Part shown: piece by piece, positions 20,983-33,408 of the stretch | Position numbering within the stretch: the first letter of the stretch is position 1 | Layout of the letters: each line of letters starts with the position of its first letter | Source: Gonapodya prolifera JEL478 | Lineage: Eukaryota > Monoblepharomycota > Monoblepharidomycetes > Monoblepharidales > Gonapodyaceae | Assembly: GCA_001574975.1 (NCBI GenBank) | Contig: KQ965782.1 | Span: 157,279-221,278 of the forward strand | Direction of reading: 5' to 3' | DNA: 64,000 bases | Program-made: the position numbers and the translations under genes | Notes under the pieces: model-generated | Told to the model about the DNA's origin: nothing | Databases searched by the model: none | What the model saw: the letters and a program-made list of their open reading frames with translations, nothing else

Positions 20983-22411
20983 TTATCGTTGCACATTACC
21001 AATCTCACTGGCTTTCTGAAGTCCAAGATGCTCAACAACTCGACTGATTTCATCCCCGTCTTCATCACCGTCCGATCTCTCTTCGCCATCTTCAGAACCT
21101 TCAGGCTCGTCATCGCTCTCCTCCTCTTCATCTGATTCCTCAGCTTCTTGCCAAGCTTTTCGCTTTCCAATTCTCCCAACATGATTCTCATTTCTTTCCA
21201 GACCTGCATCTGGATCACTGTCCTCAACATCGGAGTCCCCATGAGGTGTATCACCCTGGTCGCCTCTTTCTTTGGCGCTTCGTCGGGCATCACGTTCGGC
21301 TTCTAACGAGGCCAAATGTTCTGATTGGACGGCGAGAAGTGCAGCAGAGGTGGGGGCGGCAGCGTAGGCTTCCAGGAGCTCCCTAACGTCAACAAAACAA
21401 AATGAGAATTAAATTGGTTTTTAAGTCATTTACTTTCGGCATCCAGCGGCGAACCTACTCGTTTATCTCCCAGAATCCATCGCCCCAAGTGAACGGTTCA
21501 AGAACTTTACGAGCCTCAACTTTGTATCCCGTGATGTACATTGCGGCTGCCAGTGCCTCTGCACAGTTGAGCTTTAGTGGCCTTCCATAGTTCACAGGGT
21601 TCGCCGCAAGAAGGTACGGTACTTTTGAAGGTTGCGAAACAGAGATTAAAATCTTACCAAGTCGCGGAAATGGAGTCGGTGCCAGTAAAGCGAAGGCCAA
21701 ACGCCGTTTAGAGTGAATATTGTCATCGATGTGTGCCTCCAGTTGCCACATATCCACCACCGCTTCATTCTCTCTCAATAAATTGTTCAATTTGTACGAT
21801 TATAAGCACCAATTCAGTTCCATTGCAATCCATGTCTGGTTCCTGCCCAACTCACAGAGCCTTTCATTCATCGATTTGATCCTTTCGAACGGCACCTCCT
21901 CGATCCGTTTCCAGCTCGCTTCCACCACCGCAACGCCGGCACGAGCGACTGTATCCCTGTCCTCCGGGGAGACCACCCGCTCTGCCGCGGGCGAGACAAC
22001 GATGCCGTGGAACTTGGGGCCCCCGATGCGCAGGTTTTTTAAGACGCCTAGACGGGCCAGTTTGGCGCCAGAGCAGCGTCGAGGATCGCAGTGGTGGAAG
22101 TCCCACATGGCGACTTGAATGATCGGGAGAGAGAATTGGAGGTGGTCAAGTTGTTTTTGTTGCAATTGGGATCAGAGGCAAGGCCAAACACACCAGGGAA
22201 GGGAAACTTAAAAGTTTGCGATGATTGATCCCTAGTTAGATCGGGCAAGATGAAAGCATTGTGTCGGGTTTGGTCAAAGCATGTCACAGCGTGCTCACGA
22301 ATCGTCCCCATCATCCACATCGTTCTCCTCCCGTGGGGCATCCCTGGCCCCGCGCTTCCAGTGCGGCTCCTTCTTTCTTCCTCCGTGCTTGTCTTTCTGC
22401 TTCCCGCGCAT
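20983..22411 (-). CDS. TSR3: 18S rRNA aminocarboxypropyltransferase Tsr3
   Basis: Five exons: 22411-22299, 22231-22194 (38 nt), 22113-21856, 21621-21459, 21382-20983; 323 aa with all phases closed. The N-terminus is Lys/Arg-rich then acidic. The catalytic core is unmistakable: VAMWDFHHCDPRRCSGAKL, GPKFHGIVVSPAAERVVSP, then [30 protein letters not shown]. The C-terminus is an acidic Glu/Asp/Ser tail (about 250-310), usual in fungal members. Tsr3 transfers the aminocarboxypropyl group of S-adenosylmethionine to a hypermodified pseudouridine of 18S rRNA late in small-subunit maturation in the cytoplasm. Intron 3 (234 nt) is longer than its neighbours. Confidence 0.95.
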
Positions 22412-22638
22412 CGCAGATTGACGAGAGCTTTTGTTCTTCGCTTGGCTGGACTGTGGCCAAAGCTCGCCAGCCGCGACCTTCAACTAAAATGAAGCTCCGT
22501 TGTAAAGTCCGAAATAATCTAAAATTATTACACGAAATCTAGCCAGTGCAATCTCCCCCGCGGTAAACAGGCGAGCAGCCGCCCGTTGCAATTGAGGTTT
22601 TCATGTCCCACCCACCAGCCAACCTCCATCTCCCACCC

Positions 22639-24596
22639 TCACAAACTCGCCTCCGTCTTCTGCTGCTTATACACCGCGAACGTATCCTCAAACCTCGAGG
22701 TCAAGTAAGCTCCCGCCGTGGTCGGGGGGTACTTTGGCTTTTCCCCAGGAGCGAGGCACGCGGGAAGCACCTCGACGGGGGTGTCGTGGTGCACGTTGTA
22801 GAAGAAGGGGATTGAGTACCGCGCGACACCTGTGCGGTTGATGGCGCGGTGCATGGTGCTTTTGAACTTGTCGTTGGACCAGCGCGAGAGGAGGTCGGCG
22901 ATGTTCTGTGCGGTTGGTGTCAGGGGGTCAACGGGGGCCTGGGATGGGAGAGCGGACAAAGGGTGAAGGGCAAGAGCACGCACCACGACAAATGTTCCGG
23001 GGATGGGCGGGGCGTGGATCCATTGGCCCTTGCTGTTGAGCACCTGGAGCGCTTCCTTGTCGTCCTGTTTCAGAATCTAGACGGGACAAAACTGAGCCTC
23101 ACACCGCTCGTCAACACCGCCGCGGATCACATCCTACCGTAAAACAATCCTACCCCGAAAAAGCCACACAAAGCCTGCTCAGCTCAAGCCACACCACACA
23201 ACCATAACACCAGACAACTCACATAATCCGTATGGGCCCCAATCCCCATCTGCTTCTCATCCACCGCGTCCTCCTGCGGGGGATAATGCAAGATCCGCAT
23301 GAACCCCATGGCCTTTCCCTTATCGATGCCATCAAAGTACGTCTCGGGCATGCCTAGAGCGAGCGAGAAGGCCCGGAAGAGGTACTTGGATAGTGTTTGC
23401 ATGTGGGTGTAGTAGCGCACTAGGTTGGCCCGGAAGGTGGGCATGTGGGAGGCGTCGGGCCATTGGTTGGGGCCGTAGAACTTGCCGGCTGGGAGGCGAA
23501 GGGTGCACGAGGTGCAGGTGCGAGGCGATGCCCCAGAAGGCGAAAAAGCAACGTTGGTGGTCTTTGGATGGTGGAGATGTAGATTGGGTAGACGCGCCCA
23601 CTCACCCAGGTAGTCCGGATCGTCCTCTGCAATCTCCAACCCGATATCAAACGACTCGTGCAAATCGCCTCGATTGGCCGGACTGAAATCCACCGCACAA
23701 GATCACCCCACCAACCAACCAAACAATCGCAGTCAGTTCAAATTCAATCGCGATCAGTTCACGTCCTCCCCCGCACCGCATCTCGCTTAGGCCTCGGGTT
23801 CGCTCGGCGAGAAACATTCCGCTTTGCGGGGCACTCGCCTCCGGCGGACTCCTCGGTCAGCACTTCGCACTTAGGCCTCGGGTTCGCTGCGCTCGCGTCT
23901 CGCAACTCAGGCCTGCTCGCTGTGCTCGCCGGCCTCCATTGCTCGACCCCCCCCCCCACCCCCCGCGCCGCACTCACTCCACATTTTCATCCAATAACTT
24001 CCCATACCCCCTTAGCGACTTGGAGTTCTGGATGTGGTACTGCATCTTGGTGGCGTCGGGAAGCGCGAAGAAGGCGTGGGCTTCGGCGAATACGGCGTCG
24101 ATGACGGCGTCGGGGACCTTCGCGGGGTGGGCGTGGGCGTGGGGGGGGTGGGGGGGGGCGGTGGCAGTGTTATGATTGAGGCAAGAGCAAGACGACACCA
24201 ACCACCCCCAGCTCGCCGCGGTCCTCACCTGATGGTTCTTAACATACAAAAACCCCACATTTGTACAAATATCCTTCAGTTCCTCGCCCAACTTTTGCTT
24301 GGCCGCGTCGTCGTCGGAAAAGATCGGGGCCAGATCCACAACCTTCCCATTCCCCATTCCCCATCCCCCGTGTCCATGCCCGTGCCGTGATCGTGACCGT
24401 AACCGTGATCGGGAAGTATGTCAGTACTCTACACCAACGGTACAGCCGCCCCAAGGGGGAGGAAAAAGGGGAGGGGGAAGGGAGGAAGAAGGGGAAGGGG
24501 AAGACTCACGGGGATCGACGTAAAATCCACCCGCGCCGCGTCCAACCCGGAATCGACCGTCACGTGGCGGTCGCCGAGGCCTGTGGAAACGTTCAT
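22639..24596 (-). CDS. 2-oxoglutarate/Fe(II)-dependent dioxygenase
   Basis: Seven exons: 24596-24510, 24342-24229, 24117-23978, 23682-23606, 23488-23223, 23076-22984, 22905-22639; 347 aa, phases closed. It begins with the N-terminal DIOX_N pattern (VVDLAPIFSDDDAAKQKLGE, VGFLYVKNHQ). The double-stranded helix core has HTD (GIGAHTDY) and a distal histidine (STMHRAIN) as iron ligands, and RYSIPFF as the 2-oxoglutarate-binding RxS. It resembles isopenicillin-N-synthase-like fungal oxidases; the substrate is unknown and there is no neighbouring biosynthetic cluster. After HTDY the usual four residues before ILKQ are missing in my model, so a tiny exon may be overlooked. Intron 3 (295 nt) carries a GC-rich repeat. 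Confidence 0.85.
23783..23937 (-). repeat. GC-rich intronic hairpin repeat, copy A
   Basis: It lies wholly inside intron 3 of the dioxygenase gene. It contains TTAGGCCTCGGGTTCGCT twice and ATTCCGCTTTGCGGGGC followed by TCGCCTCCGGCGGACTCCTC. The last 20-mer is the exact reverse complement of 35360-35379, and the ATTCCGCTT...TCGCC-CGGCGGA segment is about 85% identical to 39514-39546. Confidence 0.8.
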
Positions 24597-24958
24597 TGCG
24601 ATCGCGGTCGTGGGGTGGGTGGGTGTGTGGGAAGTGGGAGGGAAAACGGGGGAATGAGGGGGTGAAGATTGGGTGAGGACCGGGAGAAGTGTGAATCACC
24701 GGGAATCGGCCCGCCTGAAGGGATTATCGGACTATCGGGGTGTGAGTAAAGCCAAGGCGAGACAAATCGATGAATCAATATATACATAGTGCCGTTTTCT
24801 CTCGGCTCGATATATACAAAAGTGTTTTACGAGTTCGACAACCCACCACACGGGTCACCGTCTCGCTCCCACGGCGCATGTGCCACCGCACGCCGGTCAC
24901 CGCCTCACAATTCAAAAAAACTCCCACCAGCCCCAACCCCCAACCCCCAGCCCCTCCT
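24597..24958. other. Intergenic, dioxygenase promoter
   Basis: No gene seen. It should hold the dioxygenase promoter (start codon 24596) and the 3' end of the DUF2985 gene. Confidence 0.5.
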
Positions 24959-26095
24959 TCACACCCCCTCGCCCGCCCCCTTCCTCTCCTTGCCCGCCCT
25001 CCCCACGACCCTCGCCACGCCCACGGCCCCCACCGCACCACACGTGAAGCTGAGAATCAAGAAAACGTACACAGCCCACGAGGGTCTGTTCGCGTAGTCG
25101 GATGCCCACCCCCACATGACGGCTGCCATGGGCCATTGGAAGAGGTGGTTGAGGTTCAGGAGGAGGATGAGGAGGGCGGCGTGGGAGAGGGGGCATGTGG
25201 CGGGTATGGTGGGGGAGGTGGTGGTGCTTGTGAGTGCAGTGGTGGTTGTCGTTGAACTTGCCGAAGCGGCGTGATTGAGTGGGGACTCGGCGCGCTTCGA
25301 CTCGGCGCCGGCGCTGGCGTCGGTAGAGGCGAAGGCGGTCTGGTCGGTGTCGACGCTGGCGCCGGATTCCATTGTGGTTTTACGCGGGATGAGCGTGGGC
25401 GGGTGCGTGGCACGGCCTAATGCGACGTCGTCGGTGTCGTCACCCTTGACGGGTGCGATGGCGGCGGGAGAGGGGGCAGAGCGGTCGTCGGGTACGATGC
25501 GGACGTGAGCGTCCCCGAACAGCATTGTGGCGAGTTCTGGTGCGCGGCGGTCAAACTCGGTGTCGCGGGAGCCGGAGTCGGAGCCCGTCTTTTCCTGCTC
25601 CTCGACACTCCTTGCCGAGTCGACCCGGCGCCGCTGGATCCCCCACAGGCGCCACGCCGCGCGGGCCATGATGAGACGGGGCACGACGACGATGAGGGCT
25701 TGTAAGGTAAAGCAGGCGTTGAGGATCTGGGACGTGATTTCGATCCACTGGTCTTTTTGGGACTTGGGAAAGTCGCGGGCGAAGGGGAAGTTAGTGAGGA
25801 CCATGAACTGCGTGGAGGGGGGAACGGGGGGGCGGGAGTGATGGGAGTGATGGGAGGCAGGCGGTGGAGAGAGAGTGGGTGATGGTGCGATCGCACGAGT
25901 GTCCGGCAGCGAGACGCGAGGCGAGAGAGTGAGACGGGGTCATCACTCCGCTCCGACATCCATCGCACGCACCAGAATGGCGCCCGCGGTGACGACGACG
26001 GTCAGCATCAGCACCGTGAACCAGAAGAGCGGGCTGCGCAGCTGCGGACGCAGAGCATCCCACGCGCGGCGGGCGAGGGCGGCAACGGGCGCCAT
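24959..26095 (-). CDS. DUF2985-type multi-pass membrane protein
   Basis: Exon 1 is 26095-25973, exon 2 25807-24959; 323 aa. Exon 1 encodes a membrane helix (about 24-41, FWFTVLMLTVVVTAGAIL). The motif KDQWIEITSQILNACFTLQA is close to the conserved W-E-xSQILNA-F segment of fungal DUF2985 proteins, followed by a helix ending PRLIMARAAWRLWG. A long Ser/Thr/Asp-rich soluble loop separates it from two C-terminal helices with NHLFQWPMAAVMWGW and NRPSWAVYVF, again as in the family. The function of the family is unknown; location is probably plasma membrane or an internal membrane. Confidence 0.75.
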
Positions 26096-26899
26096 CGGGG
26101 GGAGAGCGGGACAGTTGGACGGGAAGATATTTCAAGGGTGTGGGTGTGGCGCGGTGTGGCTCCCGGCGGGGTTTTGCCGGTGGCCGCAGCGGGGCGGCTG
26201 AGAGGGTTTACGCTTCGGGTTTCGCGACAAGAGCGTAAACGGTGATTATGAGCGCTGGCGTTGGGTCTGAAGGTCCGCTCCTCGCAATAGCATTACATCG
26301 AACCCTTTTCTCAGAGGGTCGAGGGACTCGTGTCGTGTCGGTGCCGACCGGGGAAGGCGAGAAGGCGAGAAGGCGATTGACCCTGCCACAAGGTTTTGAT
26401 CTTTTCGGATGTCCATGGAGAAATCACCCGCGCTCTGTTCGACGCGTTTTCTAGTTCTACGAGAGTATGGAAGCCTCCAACGTGGTTCGACTCGTATCCA
26501 ATAACGATCTCCTTCAACCACCACCCCACCCCAGGAACAGGACCAGGAACAGGACGTCTCCCCCTTTCCTGCCGTCTCACGCGTACCTCTACACCACCTA
26601 CCAACTCACTTGTTCGTTGATGGAACACGCGATGCGCCAGTGTCGGGGTTAGGTAGTGCCCACGACCTTATTTTCAAAGTGTGGGTGTGAGTCGCGGACA
26701 CTATTTCACCCCGACAACCGACAATGCCATACCTGAACGAATCACAACTCCACTCGCTTCCGACAATCAAAACTTGCAAAGTCTGAAACTCTGAACAAGT
26801 GAGAGTGCCCAGCTGTGTGCTCCTGCTCCCGCAGCCTTCCCTCCACGCACCACCTCAACCACTCCAGGCCCAAGCCACAGGGCGTCCAAGTTCCAATGC
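26096..26899. other. Intergenic, no gene seen
   Basis: Contains the DUF2985 promoter and otherwise no supported gene. Confidence 0.5.
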
Positions 26900-27085
26900 A
26901 ACGCAAGTCAAGAGTTTCACGGACGGGGACGTGCTTGTGCTCGATGCAGGCAAAAACAGTAGCGGGATCGACACGGTTGCTGCAGAGGCGGCCGGCATTC
27001 CGTTGCTCGTTGGTATCTGGATGACGAACGGGGCGGGGGTTGATGTCAATGTGATTGACCAAGATGAGTCAACTCGGATGAAGTG
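26900..27085 (+). pseudogene. Gelsolin gene fragment
   Basis: The plus-strand translation has DGDVLVLDAGK, SSGID and GAGVDVNVIDQDES in order. These match [25 protein letters not shown] and [14 protein letters not shown] of the intact gelsolin at 30990-32489 (exon 5, second repeat). The segment coding for the KVYQWNGKE part is absent, and no flanking gelsolin exons or splice sites are present. It is a solitary duplicated piece 4 kb from its likely parent. Confidence 0.85.
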
Positions 27086-27879
27086 GCGTTTGGACACGCT
27101 CTGCTCTGGCGTCAAGCGACGGTGCAATCTGATTGGCAGGTACACAGGAAGGAAGTGGACCTGTGCTGTTGTTTAGCCTTGCAAACATAACTTGGCAAGA
27201 CTTGGAGTAAGAAGCTGAAGAACCCAGCCCAAATCGTCCTCGTGGAGGCGGACGGCGGTGGTGGCGCGAGTGGCAGCAATTGCTCTCACCACACGGCGGT
27301 GGGGTGGATCCACACTTCAACCCCATCAGTCTCTCCGGGGTGTAGTCTGTGCCCTACCTCTCTATCGCTTGTTTTGCCTCGACCACGACGCCGTTGCCAC
27401 AGTCTTAGAGACCTTCGAGCACTGTACCGATGTGCCCGCCCAAAAAACTATAGCCTCCAAGACGTGAGTTTGACCCCTTCGCGGTTCTACATACGACCCG
27501 TTTGGGCCTGTGGCTTGGAGCGGTTTGAGGGAAGATGACGAGGATCAAGGCAGTGCGACTCATCTTGGTCCCGGTAGCATGTTCAAACAGCGTCTACCCA
27601 CGGTGATTGGCGAAGGATGAATGATCACGTGGATGGACGGTGCGGAAGATTAATTAAAAAGATGTCGTGCATACAGAGAACTCGTGGGGCAGGAATTGCG
27701 GATCGATAGAAGGGTGCTAGCGTAAACGTATCTGTTCCAGCTGTCTAGTCGTTCAATTAACGAGCGGGAATGAATTGAGATGCCACAATGAATAAAATCA
27801 CATGGCAGTGAGTGTACATTTGGGTCAACGTATATTCACTTTTTTGAAGGGAAAATAGACATGTTGTTTTGTCGACGGT
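27086..27879. other. Intergenic, no gene seen
   Basis: I see no supported coding sequence. It lies 3' of the VPS1 gene. Confidence 0.5.
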
Positions 27880-30573
27880 TTACAGACACAGCGACTTCTG
27901 ATGGTACTGAAAAAAAAACACGAGAGTATTGGTACCAATCCCTTGCCCTTGGGTGATGCAGATGTCGTCATAGTTTTGCAGTCTCGATGTTTCCAACCGT
28001 CTTGCGTGAGAAAGACTCTTAGAGTTCAACCACACATAGACCAATCAGACCCATGTACATACCTCCGTTAAGATCTCATCTGCCTTTGTCTGTGGTTTGT
28101 AGAAGTCATCACCCACTTTTCGACAACCAAGCTTTCCTGGTGACTCACCAGTGCAGCAATCATTTTATTGCACATTTCTCGTCTCTCTGCAGACGTCTCA
28201 TTCTCTTTGAGAAGCCTTCCCATGACTTCAGTTTTGAATAGCTTTGAGTGGAGCTCTGTGTACAGGCTCTCCATTGTTGCATTTACAAGACGGAGAATGA
28301 TAGCCTTGGGAATCAGGTTGGCTACAGTGTCCTTTGCAATATTGAACTGGGTTTTTACCAGGAGCTCTAGTTGGATCAATTTGTGGTTTGTGAAAGGATT
28401 AAACCCACGTAGACCTCACACATACCAATGACTTCACTGTCAAACCGGTCCTCCTCTGATAGTCCGCTAATTGGCTTAAGCATTTCTGGTGGCTGTCAAC
28501 GCGAGAGAGGTCTAATGGGATTTGAGATGAACCCAAAGTACAACTTACGGGCTCTAGCACACCCCCTGCGCTCTTCACTTTGTTCAGAAGAGTCTCAAGA
28601 TACCTTGTGATCGACATAAATTTTCTTGGGGTAGGTGGGGCTGGATCCCGGGTCCCTGTGCCCATCCTGTTTTTTTGAACGACTGCGATGGCATCATCAA
28701 CACCGACTGATTTTGGATGCGCAAAGTTGATGAAGGTGGCCTCAGCGCTGGTTGGTGGCGTCAGTTGAAAGTACTAGCATGCCAGCCATTATCAACAACA
28801 ATATGTGGCATTTTCACCCACTTGATGATATCGCGAACCAGTTTTTTGGTTGGCTTGACAGCTTTTTGGACGTGGTTTGTCACCACAACATGAAAGAACT
28901 CCTTAAGCTGGGGGAACCGGTTGAAGACTTTGTACCTGTTGAGAAGAAGCTTTATGATTGTTGAAAGCTCCTGGTGCACAATATCAACGCATTTGAGGCT
29001 TGGCTCTTCTAGTCTCATGATTTGATCTTTGATAAGTTTTAGGAAAGGCGCATTTGAAGGGAAAAGTTTTGGTTCTTTGCCCGATGAATTCAGAATCTCC
29101 ACACGTGTGCGCTCCTTGTCCAGCGATACGTTCATTCCCGTGATTACTGGCGAGAAATTATTCTTGAACACAACTGATATGCGCGCGCCACCACTGACCA
29201 CACTGGGATCAAGATCAGGGAAACTACCGTCGAGTACTTGGAAAAATTCATCACTACGGTTGTATAATTTTGCGTGATCATAGATTAAAATGAAGTTTTT
29301 CTGAATCTCTTCGAGCAAGTACAGTGACGTACCTGAATTTTTTAATGAGAGAGAGCATGACATATGCTTGCGAAGATTCATCCGTAACGTCATTCCCAAG
29401 GGAATCCAACTCTCTTCGGTATTCTAGCAGCTTTGATGAGAGTTTGGCCCTCATATCTGGAAGTGATTTCCGAATATGGCCTGTGAGGATCTTCACGCAG
29501 GATCATCAAATAGGTAACAATCAATGCTGGAAAGCATTGAATACTAACCATGCTAAGTTTTTTTGCCAAAAAGGGTGTCCCGCAGACCTGTGACATAGAT
29601 TGGTATACAGGGTGCTGTCCAAAAAAGGCCTTTTCGTCGTCGAGGGCTTTGGTAATTTTTTTCTGACTCTCGATGTCACGTTGACCACGGTTCACCACGG
29701 GAACGTATCCAAGCTGGAGTGAGATCACTCTTCCAGCCAAAATATCCACCACATTGGTGCCCGGATCCATGAGGTCGATCTTGGTTAGCACGCCAATGGT
29801 GCGCAAGCCATCTTTATCAACCTCTCCAGCTAGTTTCAGACTGTCTGAGTTTGCCAGGTCAGTGTTTGCGGCGGTAACGGCCAGAATGATGGCATTGGGC
29901 ACTTTGATGTAGCCAAGAATCATCTCGCGAACCATATGCTCAATGTCCTTTGGCTGGTCCCCGACGGGCACTTTGGTAAGGCCAGGAAGGTCAACCAACG
30001 TCAGAGTAAGCACGTTTGGGGAGTAAATCCTCAGGTTGATGGGATCTTTCGAGATGCCGCCATTGGTTCCAGCCTTTGACGCCGTGTCCCTGACAATTTC
30101 GTCACGTATGTCATCAAAGTTTGTGAACTTCTTGTTTGGGATGTGTAGAAATTCGCCCCACTCGGTGGGCTCAGTGATAACAGGGGTTTCTCCGGAAGTC
30201 CTTGAAATGCTTGGAGCTCTCGAAGTTTGGGGATTGCGATTGATGAGCTGCAGCACGAGCGGCCGTCGCGTGACTATTCCAGCTCCCCTGAAGAGAGGCG
30301 CCATTGCCCCAAGAAAACGAGAGCAGACGAAGAAGCGCACATACCGAGGGAGGAAGTCTTTCCCTACGATGTTTTCGAGGATTGAGCTCTTACCGGAGCT
30401 CTGAGAGCCAACGACAACGATCTGTCGTTGCGGAGGGTGAGTCAGACATTGAGCGATACGATGGGGAGAGTTGTCCACTTTACTTGGGGGAGATCAATCC
30501 CGGTGTTCTGCACGCCAACCTTGGCGAACAGATCCTGGAGCTTGTTCACCTTCTCGATGAGGTTGGCGTTCAT
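27880..30573 (-). CDS. VPS1: Vps1-type dynamin GTPase
   Basis: Ten exons: 30573-30484, 30421-30345, 30287-29549, 29490-29333, 29253-28822, 28747-28549, 28492-28426, 28366-28149, 28083-28063, 27906-27880; 675 aa with closed phases. The GTPase domain has P-loop GSQSSGKSS (35-43), [16 protein letters not shown] and TKIDLMD. The stalk has LSGGARI-like VVSGGARIS and [13 protein letters not shown]. The C-terminal GTPase-effector part ([20 protein letters not shown]) is present and there is no PH or proline-rich domain. Length and layout match fungal Vps1, which pinches membranes at the late Golgi, endosome, vacuole and peroxisome. The paralogue Dnm1 is less likely but not excluded. It is divergent from gelsolin (416 bp between start codons). 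Confidence 0.92.
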
Positions 30574-30989
30574 TGGGGGGAGAGTGAAGTACAGAAGTCT
30601 TCAGATTCACGAAGATTAAATTGACGGGGGAAGGAGGTGCGAGTGTCGGCCGCCTCGGGGGATCCAAAGCTGAGGAGAGCCTCCCTTCAGTTTGAATGTT
30701 TGGATGCCACGTTGTCTTTTACACCATTATAGAACCGCAAGACCATACATCGAAAATCATTTGTCAGACGTTCATCAAACAAAGAAGGGGATACATAATC
30801 ATATTTTCTTGGCATGTCCCTGAGTTGCAATCAAACTACATCGCTTTCGAATGGACGCGAAATTGTTGCGCAAGAGATGTTCCCTGCTTTACATTCAAAT
30901 GCCCACAACGTGGGGAGCGCGTGCATTTTCGTGACATATTGTGAAGCACACTTATATTGAAGCCCAAGCAAACTATTTCAACTTCCACG

Positions 30990-32489
30990 ATGATGAAGCC
31001 AAAGCAACTCGGTAGGCCGAGCCTGCGTTTCCACGCCCATGCGTTCCGATCGTGCTCACCGACTCGCCCAAAGACATCAGCGAAACAAACATTGCGGGGT
31101 TGGGAACGGATGTGAGATCCCCGCCATCTCGTGCTGCTTGACCTCTTTCTGACGCTCCTTTTGGCATCATCAGCTGGAGAAGAAAGTCCGACTCTCCGCC
31201 GCGGAGACGGAAGCCCAATGGAGGGGCGTTGGCAAGGATGTCGGCTTGCGGATCTGGAGGATCATAAACTTTCGCGTGGTACCGCTCCAACCACAGGATT
31301 ATGGGCATTTCTACACGGGAGATTCTTACATTGTCTTGAATGTGAGGGCATTTTTCAATGAAGCTCGCCTTTCTTGAGAGCTAACTGTGGTTCGAGCTAG
31401 ACCTGGAAAGAGCCCTCAGCGCCAAAGCTCTACCACGACATCCACTTTTGGCTGGGGCTTGAAACGACCCAAGATGAAGCTGGGACTGCCGCATACAAAA
31501 CAGTCGAGCTCGACGATTGTAAGTGTTGTAATCCAACATGAACGGAACCTTTCGTGTTGACATTCTTTTCACGGCAAGTCCTGGGCACGCTCCCTGTCCA
31601 ACATCGTGAAATCCAAGGCAGCGAATCCCCCCTCTTTCTGTCCTACTTCAAGAACTTTGTCGTGTCGAAAGGCGGAGCGGATTCCGGATTCAAACACGTC
31701 ACACCCACGACTTACCGTTCCCGGCTCTACCAAATCCAACGCAGCCAGCACAAGAACTCGGCGCAGCTGTACGAGGTTCCCATGAGCGTCGACAGCCTCA
31801 ACGACGGGGACGTGTTTGTGCTCGATGCGGGCAAAAAGGTGTACCAGTGGAACGGCAAGGAAAGCAGCGGGATCGAGAAGGTCACTGCGGCGTCCTTCTG
31901 CCGCTACTTGGACGACGAACGAGCGGGAGTTGAGGTCAAGGTTATCGAACAGGGGGACTCGGATGGAGCAGAGTTTTGGGGGCTGCTCTCCATGCCAGCT
32001 TCGAGCGCGAGGGATTTGAAGATCAAATCGACGAGTGGAACACGGGGGCTGAGCTCGACCTCGTCTGAAAAGGTGCTTCTGCGAACCGTTCGGCAGTCTG
32101 GGAAGTACACCTTTACCGAAGTCCGTCGCGGCAACATTACCTTGGCCGACTTTGTGAGTGCATCTCAGAGCGCTTTCTAATCGGAGTACGCTAACGTATA
32201 CGGGTGGTACTTCCCAAACAGAAATCGGATGACGTGTTCCTCCTTGACATCGGATCCGAAGTGTTTGTGTGGATCGGCAGAGAATCGACCTCCAATGAGC
32301 GCCGTAGTGGATTGGCACTTGCTCTTGAATACCTGGTGCGGCGTCCCCGCTCTCTCTGGCGCATTGAATCGCGATGGCTGACATTTTGCTTTCCGCCAGG
32401 TCCAACAACGCAGACCGGCGTCGCTCCCACTTTCGCGTGTTCTGGAGGGTGGAGAAAACACCGCGTTCAGAAATGCTCTAAGCCGGTAG
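30990..32489 (+). CDS. Gelsolin-family actin-binding protein
   Basis: Seven exons: 30990-31011, 31074-31111, 31174-31341, 31401-31518, 31579-32153, 32222-32335, 32400-32489; 374 aa, phases closed, all introns 59-67 nt. It starts [20 protein letters not shown], like fungal gelsolins. Three gelsolin repeats follow: repeat 1 with [23 protein letters not shown] and HFWLG; repeat 2 with [10 protein letters not shown] and YQWNGKESS; repeat 3 with [17 protein letters not shown]. The length equals that of other fungal three-repeat gelsolins, which sever or cap actin filaments in a calcium-dependent way. The last exon is short and lacks a villin headpiece. A fragment copy lies at 26900-27085. Confidence 0.93.
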
Positions 32490-33193
32490 ATGTGATGAGA
32501 GGGGAAGAGGAAATTGAAAAATGTTTGTATTGTTTATGTATTTGTCGGAATGGACTGAGCCGCCGAAGTTAGTTCATTTCTTTCCACGCGTCCCGTCCTC
32601 TTTATCGCTCCAATCACATGATTCCGTAAGCCTTCTTACAGCGTTTGGATCCGTCGACAGGGTTGATACAAATTAGTCAGTCCACAGCCAATGCTCAGTC
32701 CTTCTTCAATTCATTCACGACCAACCCGACGACATTTCCTCCCCAAAACCTGCACGCATTGTCTCTCACGCCGATGAAAAAATGGTTCCACCGGCGAGAT
32801 ACTGCTCCCGTTATTCCACCCGCACACAAACCTACAACATCGCGAGAGAGCCTTCCCGCGGAAAACAACCCCGTACCATTAAGCTTTCGACTTATGCATT
32901 GGATGAGATATAATTTGGACATGCCCGCGACGGGGATGTGTGCAGCGCTGAGTCGTGCAAAGTCGCAAGGTGGCAAGGCGAGGTATCGCAAGTGAAAGAG
33001 AAAAGTGCACGTCTATCACTCTCCCGTGTGTTTACAAGTTTTTCGGTTTTCGTGAATTTTTTCACCCAACCGACCGACGGACCAACCCACCACCGTGTGT
33101 AACCCCGTGCAAATTGCAACCCCTGCACACGCTTGCCCGTCCGCTCCCCAACCACTCCTTCCTTCCCCACATCTTCATCCAAACCCCCCCCCC
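32490..33193. other. No confident gene up to gap
   Basis: A 116-codon frame at 32645-32995 has no known motif and uneven composition. The stretch ends in a C-tract directly before the assembly gap. Confidence 0.4.
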
Positions 33194-33408
33194 NNNNNNN
33201 NNNNNNNNNNNNNNNNNNNNNNNNNNNNNNNNNNNNNNNNNNNNNNNNNNNNNNNNNNNNNNNNNNNNNNNNNNNNNNNNNNNNNNNNNNNNNNNNNNNN
33301 NNNNNNNNNNNNNNNNNNNNNNNNNNNNNNNNNNNNNNNNNNNNNNNNNNNNNNNNNNNNNNNNNNNNNNNNNNNNNNNNNNNNNNNNNNNNNNNNNNNN
33401 NNNNNNNN
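33194..33408. other. Assembly gap (215 N)
   Basis: Unknown bases. The left edge is pyrimidine-rich and ends in ten or so C; the right edge is a polypurine tract, so low complexity probably caused the gap. Confidence 1.

Noticed and set aside
32645-32995. 116-codon plus-strand frame after gelsolin
   Set aside because: No motif, uneven composition, no partner exons.
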